Assembly (NCBI RefSeq): GCF_042432805.1 | Contig: NZ_JBHLWO010000002.1 | Location: forward strand, 1,798,001 to 1,862,000 | From: Olivibacter oleidegradans | Lineage (GTDB): Bacteria; Bacteroidota; Bacteroidia; Sphingobacteriales; Sphingobacteriaceae | DNA: 64,000 bases | Direction of reading: 5' to 3' | Part shown: positions 25,515 to 33,841 of the stretch, piece after piece | How the letters are laid out: the number at the start of each line of letters is the position of its first letter | How positions within the stretch are numbered: position 1 is the first letter of the stretch | Position numbers and translations under genes: made by a program | The notes under the pieces: model-generated | Seen by the model: only the letters and a program-made list of their open reading frames with translations | Databases searched by the model: none | What the model was told of the DNA's origin: nothing

Positions 25515-25842
25515 TCGGAAGCTCCTGCCGCCTATCTCAGGCCAGGCTTACGCCTTCCGGTGGAGGCCATCATCAAGGTATCAGTAAAAACAGATGCCCT
25601 AGGTTGTCAAAGCACATATAAATTAATATCTTTAAAGGCGTATTCCGGAGCATATTCAGTATCGATAGAACGACAACTTTTGTTTTATTGAAAAGATGCA
25701 TCCAATGTAACATTTCACACAGCATGGTAGTCTCTTAGGATATTGATTTCTCATGCAATTCGAATCTCTTTGTACGCTTCGGCAATTTGGGAAAGCAACA
25801 ACATTCATATGAAGTCAATTGATCAGAGAAAATAATTAAGAA
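25515..25842. other. Intergenic stretch, nothing recognised
   Basis: About 330 bases before the Arr fusion gene. No gene-length frame, strong hairpin or repeat is visible; it presumably holds the promoter of the downstream gene. Confidence 0.4.
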
Positions 25843-26586
25843 ATGGAATTCAACCCAAACAACAAGGTCGTTAAACTCTGCCTTCAGGGCATGAGCATGG
25901 AGGATAATAACCAACCCGAAGAAGCAAGTAAATTATTTCTTCAAGCCTCGTATGAAGCAACAAACGATTTTGAACGATTTCTCGCGGCCTATTACGTAGC
26001 TCGACACCAAAAGAATGTCGCGGACAAATTAAAATGGCTGGGCACCGCTTTGCGTTCTGCATCCGAGATAAATGATGATGCTGTCAAGAGCGCTTTTCCT
26101 TCTCTATATGAGAGCATCGCAAAATGCTATGAGGAATTACATGACTTTGATAATGCGAAAAAGAATTATGAACTAGCAGATTCATTCAGGGATCGGAGTT
26201 CTGACAAGGGTCCTTTTTATCACGGAACGAAAGCGGATTTACAGGTTGGCGATTTGTTAACAGCAGGGTACAACTCGAACTACAAACCCGAGATTGTAAT
26301 GAATCATATATATTTTACAGCTTTGATTAATGGAGCGGGACTTGCAGCGGCCCTAGCGAAAGGTGATGGGCCCGACCGCATTTATATCGTTGAGCCAACG
26401 GGTAGCTTTGAAAATGATCCAAATGTTACCGACAAGAAATTTCCGGGCAATCCAACCCGTTCGTATCGCAGTCAAGAACCATTGAAAATTGTTGGGGAGA
26501 TTACAGACTGGGTACGATTAACGCCTGAAGAACGACAGCAGTGGCAGCAAAAGATAGCGAATCTCAAAGGAGAAATTATCAACTAG
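25843..26586 (+). CDS. arr: TPR-like domain fused to rifampin ADP-ribosyltransferase (Arr)
   Basis: 247 residues in two parts. About 1-120 is helical and TPR-like (EEASKLFLQASYEATNDFER, YESIAKCYEELHDFDNAKKN). About 122-240 is a full Arr domain: GPFYHGTKADLQVGDLLTAG, MNHIYFTALI, IYIVEPTGSFENDPNVTDKK, FPGNPTRSYRSQEPLKIVGE. The NAD-binding His (FYHGT), the Tyr of HIYF and the Asp/Glu region are kept. Stand-alone Arr (about 140 residues) ADP-ribosylates rifampin and inactivates it. The N-terminal extension may alter target or partners. Whether it still uses rifamycins is inference. Confidence 0.87.
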   Translation: MEFNPNNKVVKLCLQGMSMEDNNQPEEASKLFLQASYEATNDFERFLAAYYVARHQKNVADKLKWLGTALRSASEINDDAVKSAFPSLYESIAKCYEELHDFDNAKKNYELADSFRDRSSDKGPFYHGTKADLQVGDLLTAGYNSNYKPEIVMNHIYFTALINGAGLAAALAKGDGPDRIYIVEPTGSFENDPNVTDKKFPGNPTRSYRSQEPLKIVGEITDWVRLTPEERQQWQQKIANLKGEIIN

Positions 26587-26721
26587 CATCCTATTGAACT
26601 GTCCAATGTCAGGTGACAAAGATCCCCAAGAAGTTTTATTTTTCATGAGCACAATAAAGATCGCTTCTCAACGTTAATTAAATAGTCGATAAAAATAAAT
26701 GCGTACATTTTCAAGTAAAAG

Positions 26722-26749
26722 AATAAAGCCTCTAATTAGAGGCTTTATT
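26722..26749. terminator. Bidirectional terminator
   Basis: AATAAAGCCTCT-AATT-AGAGGCTTTATT, 12-bp perfect arms, followed by T-rich sequence on the plus strand and preceded by A-rich sequence. It lies between the convergent arr fusion gene and the LytTR regulator gene and can serve both. Confidence 0.85.
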
Positions 26750-26853
26750 TGTTTTTCAGCTTTCCCCTAGATCTTACCATCGACCTTCTTTATCTATCAT
26801 GAAAGGACGGATGGAATTTCCATAGCAGTTCATCCCTTCTTGTCGGCCAATAA

Positions 26854-27561
26854 CTAATATGAAATATTCAATTTCTGCAAGAGTATTTCCCGATAATTAG
26901 GTCCAATAGGAAGATCGATCAAATCAGTTTTGGCAAGATTTCCTGTGATCGCTTTAATTTTGACAAGTTGTACGATATAGGATCGATGAATTCTAAGAAA
27001 AATAGCTTGAGGCAGTAGTGTTTCGACCATCCCGATATTCATGCTCATCATCATAGTAGTTCCGTTTGCTAAATGTACCATCGAGAAATCACGCTGCGCC
27101 TCCACATAAACAATTTCTTCAAAGTTTACCCGTATCAATTTGTTGTTTTGCTTGATAAATATAAAAGTGCGTTCGCTATCTGTTTCTAAATTAACAGTAC
27201 GGGTGGCCATGCGCTCCCTTAGCTTTTGGGCAGCTTGCAAAAAGCGGTCGAAGGTAATGGGCTTTACCAGATAGTCAACTGAATTTAAGTCGAATCCCTC
27301 AACAGCAAATTGTGGATAAGCAGTGGTAAACACTACGTAGGGAGGGTTCCGCAAGGAGCGGAGAAATTCCGTACCCGCAATCCGTGGCATCTGTATGTCC
27401 AAAAACATGACGTCTATTTGCTGCGTGTATAGTGCTTCATAAGCCTCCATGGCGTTTATACACAAGTCCTTTATTTCGAAATCCGGCAACTTTTCAAGAT
27501 GGTCTTTTATAATGTCACGAGCAATGGGTTCGTCGTCAACAATTATACAGGAGATACTCAT
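26854..27561 (-). CDS. LytTR-family response regulator
   Basis: 235 residues. The receiver domain (about 1-118) has the acidic pair in CIIVDDEPIARD, the phospho-acceptor Asp in MFLDIQMPRIAG (about residue 54), Thr in VVFTTAY and Lys in DYLVKPI. The LytTR DNA-binding domain follows (about 140-232; IVYVEAQRDFSMVHL, FLRIHRSYIVQL). It overlaps the upstream sensor kinase gene by four bases, so the two are one translationally coupled unit. Targets are not visible. Confidence 0.93.
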   Translation of the reverse strand: MSISCIIVDDEPIARDIIKDHLEKLPDFEIKDLCINAMEAYEALYTQQIDVMFLDIQMPRIAGTEFLRSLRNPPYVVFTTAYPQFAVEGFDLNSVDYLVKPITFDRFLQAAQKLRERMATRTVNLETDSERTFIFIKQNNKLIRVNFEEIVYVEAQRDFSMVHLANGTTMMMSMNIGMVETLLPQAIFLRIHRSYIVQLVKIKAITGNLAKTDLIDLPIGPNYREILLQKLNISY

Positions 27562-28679
27562 AATTTACAGATTAAGGTTACTCGATAGCTATTTGCTTGT
27601 TCGTCCAATTCGTATTGATGTTTATTGGGATAAAAAAAAGCCAGCCTTTTACGCAAATGCTGCAAACCCAATCCGCCATATTTATTTTCTTCTGAATCAC
27701 CTATTGTGTTTTCTTCCATAAAATACAGTTGTTTATCACTTACGTGAATCACAAAATGGACAAAAGCGCCGGGAACATCCTCCGTATGCTTAAACGCATT
27801 TTCGACTAATGGCATCAATAGCAAGGATGGCAATTGTACTGAGGGATTTTCAATCGTGACCTCCACGCTGACTTTCGTGTGGTTGAGCCGTATTTTTTCT
27901 AATTCAATATAGTTCGCGATCAACTTCGTTTCTTCTGCAACAGGCATCCATTCGTTATTGGCTTCATATGTTGTATAACGCAAAAACGCTGATAAATGAG
28001 CGATCACCGAAGCGGATTGCGCGATATTCCCACGTAAAATCAAACCATATATATTATTCAATGAATTGAAGAGAAAGTGTGGATTGAACTGTGCTTTAAG
28101 AAAATCAAGCTCCAACTTTGCTTTTTCTTTGATAAGCTCTGCATTCGCATAAGCATTACGCAAGGCGGCCAAACCTACCTTTATGCTTATCGGCATTCCC
28201 AGCATGAAAATAATACCAAGTGGCAAACCTAAGCTCATAAAGCGCTTAAACACGACATTGCTCAGTTGCTGTTGGAGAAATTTGTGGTAGTTGGGATTAT
28301 TCCGTTCTATAAGCGCCATACAATCGGTGCAGTTCCTCAATAAAGCTGCTTCGATGTAGCCGTCGGCGACAGTATACAAAATAAACAGCATGATTAAACC
28401 AAACAGGCTACCCACCATACTTTTCGCCCTGATAGCATGGGGATAAAGCCCGTAAACCAGGGTGTAATAAAAAGCAGCCAACAATGCGGTACTATACAAA
28501 TTTATTTTAAACAGCGTCGTAGTCGGTAATCCATTATAGACATTAAAGGTTATGGAGGCCATGTAGTTTTTTACCGCCAACATAAATAGCCAAAAACAAA
28601 GGTGTAACAGTAGCCTGAGTGCCCTCTGCTGATAAATACGGTAAACAGTTGCTTGAAGCACAGTGGTTTGAAGCTGCAT
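27558..28679 (-). CDS. LytS/YehU-type sensor histidine kinase
   Basis: 373 residues. Four membrane segments occupy about 20-190, followed by a short coiled linker (NAELIKEKAKLELDFLKAQF). The His_kinase box has the phospho-acceptor His in AQFNPHFLFNSLNNIYGLIL (about residue 204). The ATP-binding part shows LLMPLVENAFKHT (N box) and GGLGLQHLRKRL (G box). No sensory domain outside the membrane part, so the signal is probably sensed in or at the membrane. Cognate regulator directly downstream. Confidence 0.92.
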   Translation of the reverse strand: MQLQTTVLQATVYRIYQQRALRLLLHLCFWLFMLAVKNYMASITFNVYNGLPTTTLFKINLYSTALLAAFYYTLVYGLYPHAIRAKSMVGSLFGLIMLFILYTVADGYIEAALLRNCTDCMALIERNNPNYHKFLQQQLSNVVFKRFMSLGLPLGIIFMLGMPISIKVGLAALRNAYANAELIKEKAKLELDFLKAQFNPHFLFNSLNNIYGLILRGNIAQSASVIAHLSAFLRYTTYEANNEWMPVAEETKLIANYIELEKIRLNHTKVSVEVTIENPSVQLPSLLLMPLVENAFKHTEDVPGAFVHFVIHVSDKQLYFMEENTIGDSEENKYGGLGLQHLRKRLAFFYPNKHQYELDEQANSYRVTLICKL

Positions 28680-28894
28680 ACGGTAAATATAGCTGTTTAA
28701 ATAGCTCGCCCCAAAATAAATAGACCAAGACTACTCGGTTTCCTACGAAGCCTCTTTTTTTGGCAACGAAGGATTTCCTTTTACTTGGTTACCGTACAAA
28801 AGCTATTTGTCGATAAGTGGGTGGGCCCTGTCGACTTTATTTTTTTGCTTCATTTCTACTTTGTCATTTTGTGTTGACATTAAATAAATTACAA

Positions 28895-29674
28895 ATGATG
28901 AGCAAAAAATTAATACCACTTGTTAACGTAGTGATTTACTTTATCCTACTCGGCGCAGCGATGATCATTGCCGGATTGATTCGGCCATTAAACAGTCCGC
29001 TGTTCTTCTTTTGTCTTTCCTTCGTACTCAGTTTTATCTTTTTAAGGCGGGAAGGGAAAAATATAACGTCCATTGGCTTTATCCCTAAAAACAGCATGAA
29101 CTACCTTCAACTTTTCCTTGGCCTGGGCATTGGCGTGCTGATGCTTATTGTTACCGCTTCTCTTACTTTCCTTTTAACAGGCGATCAATGGGTATTCAGC
29201 GATAGAATAAACGCCGGGCCAATTATTACTATCTTTTTAAACTGCTTCTGTTCCTCCTTTGCACAGGAGTTTGTTTTTCTTGGCTATCCGTTTCAAAGCT
29301 TACATAGACATTACGGCGCATGGCCGGCGCAATTAGTGGTAATGGTGCCCTTCGGATTAATGCATGTTCACCTAGCTATGCCTTTCGGTGATTTTATGCT
29401 CACCTTACTCACCACGGGTGTTGGTTCACTCCTTTTTGGCCTTCTTTATCTAAAGACCAAGAAATTGTTTCTGCCAATTGGATTACATACCGGATGGAAT
29501 TTTGCGCAGACTTTGATTCCACGCACCTCCCCCGGTGAAATTGATGGGATCATACACGTTACACAAAGCCAGCATCATTACAACTTCTTTACTGTTGTTC
29601 TACCGTATTTGATCTGCATCGGTTTAGCTTTTATTCTTTTTTGGCAATATAGAACCAAGCTGAGTGAATCATGA
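28895..29674 (+). CDS. CPBP-family intramembrane protein (Abi-like), degenerate motif 1
   Basis: 260 residues from ATG 28895; the longer frame starts at a GTG at 28817. It has about eight membrane segments. CPBP proteases of the Abi family have EExxxRG in motif 1; here the segment reads QEFVFLGYPF, with Gln124 in the first Glu position and Leu129 for Arg. The later motifs FGLMHVH (FxxxH) and HTGWNF (HxxxN) are kept. Proteolytic activity is therefore doubtful although the second Glu and the His residues remain. A strong terminator follows at 29750. Confidence 0.83.
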   Translation: MMSKKLIPLVNVVIYFILLGAAMIIAGLIRPLNSPLFFFCLSFVLSFIFLRREGKNITSIGFIPKNSMNYLQLFLGLGIGVLMLIVTASLTFLLTGDQWVFSDRINAGPIITIFLNCFCSSFAQEFVFLGYPFQSLHRHYGAWPAQLVVMVPFGLMHVHLAMPFGDFMLTLLTTGVGSLLFGLLYLKTKKLFLPIGLHTGWNFAQTLIPRTSPGEIDGIIHVTQSQHHYNFFTVVLPYLICIGLAFILFWQYRTKLSES

Positions 29675-29719
29675 AGAATAAGCAAAATTCTTTCGATTTA
29701 ACGAAACTTGCGGGATAAC

Positions 29720-29727
29720 TATATTTG
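29720..29727 (+). promoter_or_regulatory. Bacteroidota -7 box between CPBP gene and terminator
   Basis: TATATTTG matches TAnnTTTG exactly, but no TTG/TTTG sits at the usual distance upstream. It is 23 bases before the terminator hairpin, so any transcript would be very short. Confidence 0.25.
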
Positions 29728-29749
29728 CCTTACGATGGACATGGGATGT

Positions 29750-29787
29750 CTGGAAAAGCTTGGTTATGACAAGCTTTTCCAGTTTTT
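29750..29787 (+). terminator. Rho-independent terminator
   Basis: CTGGAAAAGCTTG, loop GTTATGA, CAAGCTTTTCCAG: perfect 13-bp stem, then TTTTTCTTTT. Placed after the CPBP gene on the plus strand. Confidence 0.88.
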
Positions 29788-29898
29788 CTTTTGAAATTGC
29801 ATACTTGTTTTAAAACGCGAACCTATTTATTTTGAAGAAAACGAATCTGCCAGACAGCACGCAATGACAACGTTGGCTATCTCGCTTTGCTATTAAAA

Positions 29899-30375
29899 CT
29901 AGTTGACTATTAAATCAATCACTTCTTGGGGCGACACTTCGTTTTTCTGCCAGATCTCTTCGATTGTTTTCGAATCACCAATGAATATGCCATTACTTTT
30001 AAGTGTTCGCAATGCCTGATCATAATCGATATTTAAGGCTTGAAAAGCTTTCATTATCGGAGCCTTGACTATTCGTTTGACAATCAGTGTATCAAGGGTT
30101 GGGTTACCTCTTTGATGTATAACAAAGGCAGTTGAAACCACCGCGACGGCGATGGCGGCGGGTAAGAAAACTTTTTTTCCAAAATGGGTTTGTAAGCTCT
30201 TCCAATTGACAAGAATATGAAAGATGGCAAAAATGACAAAAACCAATCCCAGGCTTTCATGCATAACTTCCGTATAACCATCAAATAGATGGAAAAGCAT
30301 CAGCAGGCCAGATAGGGCTACAACGAGAAAAACAAGGGTGATAAAAGGTGTGATGTACTTTCTATTAAGCTTCAT
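29899..30375 (-). CDS. DUF4405-like small membrane protein
   Basis: 158 residues. Three membrane segments (about 9-31, 39-57, 70-89) include conserved histidines in MLFHLFDG, VMHESLG and IFHILVNWKSL, the pattern of the DUF4405/cytochrome b561-like group in which they may bind heme. The C-terminal 55 residues are soluble and end in a short helical segment (IEEIWQKNEVSPQEVIDLIV) of unknown use. It is divergent from the Crp/Fnr gene at 30508. Confidence 0.75.
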   Translation of the reverse strand: MKLNRKYITPFITLVFLVVALSGLLMLFHLFDGYTEVMHESLGLVFVIFAIFHILVNWKSLQTHFGKKVFLPAAIAVAVVSTAFVIHQRGNPTLDTLIVKRIVKAPIMKAFQALNIDYDQALRTLKSNGIFIGDSKTIEEIWQKNEVSPQEVIDLIVN

Positions 30376-30427
30376 GTGTCCACGTGTTTATTTCTACAAA
30401 TGTATGTAGGGAGAAATCTTGGGTACA

Positions 30428-30446
30428 ATAACATTTGTTATCAAAT
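30428..30446. promoter_or_regulatory. Shared 19-bp operator-like sequence, copy 1
   Basis: ATAACATTTGTTATCAAAT, with internal dyads TAACA-TT-TGTTA and ATTTG-TTAT-CAAAT. The identical 19 bases recur at 32305-32323. Here it sits 62 bases before a Crp/Fnr gene. Confidence 0.6.
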
Positions 30447-30507
30447 GTAACGGCTGATATTTATTGGCTGAATTACATATATTACCTAAATTCCTATCTT
30501 TACGCAT

Positions 30508-31077
30508 ATGGAAGAAATGCTTCGACGGCATATAGAGCAAGTAGTACCATTGAGTGACGAAGAGTACACTTTTGTGCGACAGCACTTCAGTGTAAAGCGT
30601 TGTAGGAAAGGCGGATTCCTTATCGATAAGAATGAACCGGTACGTTATGTATACCTAGTCATATCCGGGTTGCTTAAGCTGGTCTATCATGACAAAACAG
30701 GCCGCGAACATATTATTTCTTTTGCAATGGAAGACTGGTGGGAAAGCGACTATCCCGCTTGGTTCTCCCGGCAACCGGCGTCATTGAGCTTACAGTGTAT
30801 TGAGGATACGGAAGTATACTGCCTTTCACTGGATAGCTATCAGACAATTTGCGCCAAGCTACAAAAAATGGAGCATTTCTTCCTGCATAAGGCGAACCGA
30901 GGACACATGGCTTCTCAGGAGCGTATTCTGTCATTCCTTACAGCCAACCCACGTGAAAGGTATGAGCAGGTACTCCGCAAACAGCCTGCATTGATGCAAC
31001 GGGTACCTAAGACCCTTCTGGCCGCTTATTTGGGTGTATCTCGTGAAACCCTTAGCCGGCTTTGGCGCAACAATTAA
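30508..31077 (+). CDS. Crp/Fnr-family transcriptional regulator
   Basis: 189 residues. The cNMP-binding beta-roll runs about 20-115 (RCRKGGFLIDKNEPVRYVYL, VYHDKTGREHIISFAMEDWW) and the C-terminal HTH is VPKTLLAAYLGVSRETLSRL. The GREHIISFAMEDWW segment is typical of the Bacteroidota subgroup whose ligand is unknown. The 19-bp palindromic sequence upstream also precedes the quinone reductase gene at 31663-32253, suggesting a shared regulon and autoregulation. Confidence 0.9.
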   Translation: MEEMLRRHIEQVVPLSDEEYTFVRQHFSVKRCRKGGFLIDKNEPVRYVYLVISGLLKLVYHDKTGREHIISFAMEDWWESDYPAWFSRQPASLSLQCIEDTEVYCLSLDSYQTICAKLQKMEHFFLHKANRGHMASQERILSFLTANPRERYEQVLRKQPALMQRVPKTLLAAYLGVSRETLSRLWRNN

Positions 31078-31097
31078 ACGGCCAACAATTTGCCAAA

Positions 31098-31113
31098 TGT
31101 GATCCAAGTCACA
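31098..31113. promoter_or_regulatory. CRP-like palindrome upstream of ridA-type gene
   Basis: TGTGATCCAAGTCACA, i.e. TGTGA-N6-TCACA, identical in layout to the enterobacterial CRP consensus. It lies 20 bases after the Crp/Fnr stop and 55 bases before the RidA-family start. Confidence 0.5.
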
Positions 31114-31167
31114 ACACCCCGTGTATAGTTTTCTCATTTTTGCTGTACAGAAAAACAAAAAAATATC

Positions 31168-31560
31168 ATGAAAAAAACAGTGATTAATCCCTGGACTTGG
31201 CAGGAAGAACGCGGCTACGTACAGGCCGTAGAAGTAAAGGAGGCAACAGGAACTTTATACTGTGCCGGACAGGCAGCAGTACATGCCGATGGCACATCGA
31301 GCAACGCCGATATGCGTACCCAACTGGAATTGGCAATACAGAACCTTGAAACCGTAGTCAGTGAAGCGGGTTACGAGTGCCGTAACATTGTTAGATTGAC
31401 AGTTTATACCACTTCATCAGATGAGTTTATCAAAAACTGTTTTGACATATTCCGTAGTTTTGTAGCAAAGCATGGCATGAAACAAGTGGTTACACTGATG
31501 CAAGTGGTTGCCTTGTATGAAACACTGAATGTAGAGCTGGAAGCTACTGTTGTAAAATAG
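31168..31560 (+). CDS. RidA/YjgF-family protein
   Basis: 130 residues, the usual Rid length. Features: TLYCAGQAAVHADGT (about residues 28-42), TQLELAIQNLETVVSEAGYE, NIVRLTVYTTSSDEF and the closing LNVELEATVVK. The conserved Arg of true RidA enamine deaminases (IRSKVP-like, late in the chain) is not clear; here the region reads VVALYETLNVELEA, so this may be a Rid2-7 type without deaminase activity. Probable trimeric cytoplasmic protein. Preceded by a CRP-like palindrome and followed by a terminator. Confidence 0.87.
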   Translation: MKKTVINPWTWQEERGYVQAVEVKEATGTLYCAGQAAVHADGTSSNADMRTQLELAIQNLETVVSEAGYECRNIVRLTVYTTSSDEFIKNCFDIFRSFVAKHGMKQVVTLMQVVALYETLNVELEATVVK

Positions 31561-31608
31561 TAAACTTGGTTGGTGCTCCTTATAAGGCATCAACCAAGCT
31601 TACTTTTT
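31559..31608 (+). terminator. Rho-independent terminator after the RidA-family gene
   Basis: AGTAAACTTGGTTGGTG (31559-31575) pairs with CATCAACCAAGCTTACT (31588-31604) with one mismatch and one G-U, then TTTTT. Its left arm begins in the stop codon. Confidence 0.8.
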
Positions 31609-31662
31609 GCCTATCCCGACACATGTTATTCCGAAGCCAATATTTGAACGTTAGGAAAGATT

Positions 31663-32253
31663 TTATTTCATTTTTGCAAACCTGCTTTCAAGACCGGCCA
31701 GCCATTTTACCCGTTTTTCCTGACCCACTGTTTTGACACGATTAAAGCTGATCCAGCTAAGATTTTTATATCCCATTGTTTTAAAAACACTTTTTAGCAT
31801 TGCTTTGCTGATTAGATTTCCTATCAGTAAGGAATACATAATTTTCGGTTTATTCATAGTAGTGATGATTGTTACCCCTTTTAAATTTTCTAAAAGAGGA
31901 ATCAATCCGAAGCCTCTCGGATGATGGTCATAAGCAACCCCGGGGGTAAGAACCCTATCAATAAATCCTTTGGTAGTTGCAGGCATGAGATCCCACCATA
32001 TTGGGAATATAAAAACCAAGTGATTCGCTTCCGCTAAGCGCCTATTATAGTCTATTACCTGTGGATCAACGGCTTTGTGCTCTACAAAGCCTTTCAAGTC
32101 TGCACTTGACATAACCGGATTAAAACCGTCATTGTCCAGATGCATAAGGTCCACTTCGTGACCTGCGGTCTTCAGCCCTTTTGTTACCGCAGCTAAAATC
32201 GCGGTTGCATAGCTTCCTTCATAGGGATGATTAAATACGATGACCACTCTCAT
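31663..32253 (-). CDS. NAD(P)H-dependent flavodoxin-fold quinone reductase (YwrO/MdaB-like)
   Basis: 196 residues. Flavodoxin_2 signature: VVIVFNHPYEGSYATAIL at the N-terminus, HLVFIFPIWWDLMPATTKGF with the FMN/FAD-contacting Trp pair (about residues 78-97), and GVTIITTMNKP. Such enzymes carry out two-electron reduction of quinones, avoiding semiquinone radicals. The 19-bp palindromic sequence 52-70 bases upstream is shared with the Crp/Fnr gene at 30508, and another Crp/Fnr gene follows upstream on the same strand (32330-32887). Confidence 0.9.
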   Translation of the reverse strand: MRVVIVFNHPYEGSYATAILAAVTKGLKTAGHEVDLMHLDNDGFNPVMSSADLKGFVEHKAVDPQVIDYNRRLAEANHLVFIFPIWWDLMPATTKGFIDRVLTPGVAYDHHPRGFGLIPLLENLKGVTIITTMNKPKIMYSLLIGNLISKAMLKSVFKTMGYKNLSWISFNRVKTVGQEKRVKWLAGLESRFAKMK

Positions 32254-32304
32254 TTTACTCTATTTATTTTGGAGTAAAACTAATCAGCTCAATGGCGCTC
32301 AACG

Positions 32305-32323
32305 ATAACATTTGTTATCAAAT
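32305..32323. promoter_or_regulatory. Shared 19-bp operator-like sequence, copy 2
   Basis: Identical to 30428-30446 (ATAACATTTGTTATCAAAT); here extended to GATAAC-ATTT-GTTATC. It lies between the end of a Crp/Fnr gene and the start of the quinone reductase gene. Confidence 0.6.
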
Positions 32324-32329
32324 TCCATA

Positions 32330-32887
32330 TTACGCTCCCTTTCGGACCAGCTTGCTTTTTATACGGCTGAGATGAACCTTGGTTATTCCCAGATACGATG
32401 CAATATAATGTTGGGGAATACGCTTTATGATATCTGGACGTTGCTGCAAGATCTGTATATAACGTTCTTGGGGACTATCTTTAATATGCGAAAGCAAAAG
32501 CTTTTGACAGTGAACAAATCGATTGAAGAGATGATTCTCCATCTCCATTTTTATATTCGGAGAGCTGTCCAGTACAAATTCAAAATCTTTCTTGGAAATA
32601 CATTGTATAATGCTAGGCTCTATACTTTCAATACTATAAAGGCTTGGCCCATTTGTTCTGAAGCTTTCAATAGAAGAAACACCCTCGCCCTCAAAGAAAA
32701 ACTGGGTAGTTATGTCGATTCCGTCGTTGTTAAACCATGTCCGCAAACAACCCTTTTCTACAAGATAAGCATTTTTTGAAATTTCTCCCTCGCGTAAAAG
32801 CATTGTTTTAGCAGGTATTTCCAAACGTTTAAAAAGGTGGTTGAATTTATACCATTCGCTTGTTGCCGCTATTGTTCTTTTGTTCAT
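32330..32887 (-). CDS. Crp/Fnr-family transcriptional regulator
   Basis: 185 residues. cNMP-binding domain (TMLLREGEISKNAYLVEKGC, about residues 29-48) and C-terminal HTH (IASYLGITKVHLSRIKSKLV). It is upstream of, and on the same strand as, the quinone reductase gene, 76 bases apart with the shared operator between. This third Crp/Fnr protein differs clearly from the other two in sequence. Confidence 0.9.
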   Translation of the reverse strand: MNKRTIAATSEWYKFNHLFKRLEIPAKTMLLREGEISKNAYLVEKGCLRTWFNNDGIDITTQFFFEGEGVSSIESFRTNGPSLYSIESIEPSIIQCISKKDFEFVLDSSPNIKMEMENHLFNRFVHCQKLLLSHIKDSPQERYIQILQQRPDIIKRIPQHYIASYLGITKVHLSRIKSKLVRKGA

Positions 32888-33175
32888 TTATCTATTGCAT
32901 AAAGCATATCCTCAAACAAATATAATAAACAGGCCGCTAGAACGGAAGAGGTGAAGCAGCCGGCACATTTTTTACATCCATATTGTCATCTTGGATATTG
33001 TTGATTAATTTGGACAAACTATATTGTAAATCTGCAATCGGCTTGTTTATCGTTTTTATACTTTTGGCTAGCTATATTTGAAAAACGCGGATGAAGACAA
33101 AGGTGAACCACACTTCGTTTGAAGCGATATCCTAATAAGAAAGTATTTCATTGAATTAAAGAAATAGCTAAATTG

Positions 33176-33754
33176 ATGGACCACTCCGTTTTAATTAATT
33201 ATCTGCATGATGACAATGACGCAGGCCTAATTGGCATATATCGTCTTTACAACAAACCATTGCTTTATTTTGTGCAGCGATACCTTAAAAACCATCAATT
33301 AGCAGAAGAGGTGGTTGCAGATGTATTTGTCAAGGTTTGGGAAAGGAGGCTACACTTTACGAATATGAATGCACTTCGTGCGTTTCTATATATTGCTGCA
33401 AAGAATATATGCCTTAACAAATTAAGAGGAGACCGGATATTTAAAGATGCCGAAAATATTGAGGACTACAGCCAACTCCTAACAGAAGATTCAGATGCCT
33501 TTACCCAAATAGTGCGTGCCGAATTGTTGAAAAGTATTATGGATGAAGTTCAACGCCTCCCCGAAAAACAACGAAAGATTTTTCATATGACTTTTATTGA
33601 TGATATGAGTATGGATGAGATTGGTTTGCATTTGGGTATGTCACCAAACGCCGTGTATACGAATAGATCAAGAGCGCTTGCAACCTTGCGGGATCATATA
33701 AAGACGAAAGACTCATTATATGCTGCGATCTTATTTTTCTACTTTTTTCAGTAA
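33176..33754 (+). CDS. ECF RNA polymerase sigma factor
   Basis: 192 residues from ATG 33176; the TTG directly before it (33173) is less likely. Sigma region 2 is LIGIYRLYNKPLLYFVQRYL to VVADVFVKVWERR (residues 19-60), region 4 is VQRLPEKQRKIFHMTFIDDM then MDEIGLHLGMSPNAVYTNRS (about 125-165). This is the Bacteroidota expansion type that pairs with FecR-like anti-sigma factors. The FecR gene follows 87 bases downstream, then SusC and SusD, so it should switch on that transport locus. Confidence 0.93.
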   Translation: MDHSVLINYLHDDNDAGLIGIYRLYNKPLLYFVQRYLKNHQLAEEVVADVFVKVWERRLHFTNMNALRAFLYIAAKNICLNKLRGDRIFKDAENIEDYSQLLTEDSDAFTQIVRAELLKSIMDEVQRLPEKQRKIFHMTFIDDMSMDEIGLHLGMSPNAVYTNRSRALATLRDHIKTKDSLYAAILFFYFFQ

Positions 33755-33841
33755 CGCAAATCGGAAAATGTATTTTTTTTAAAACTTTCTGTAAGGTTTT
33801 TCAAATTCTTGTGTTTCTATGTTGATACGTAACCAAGAGCC

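Noticed and set aside
32981..33000. ATTGTCATCTT resembling the end of the paired-box motif
   Set aside because: The 10-bp box is not matched (no GRYAAAT) and no second box lies 13 nt away.
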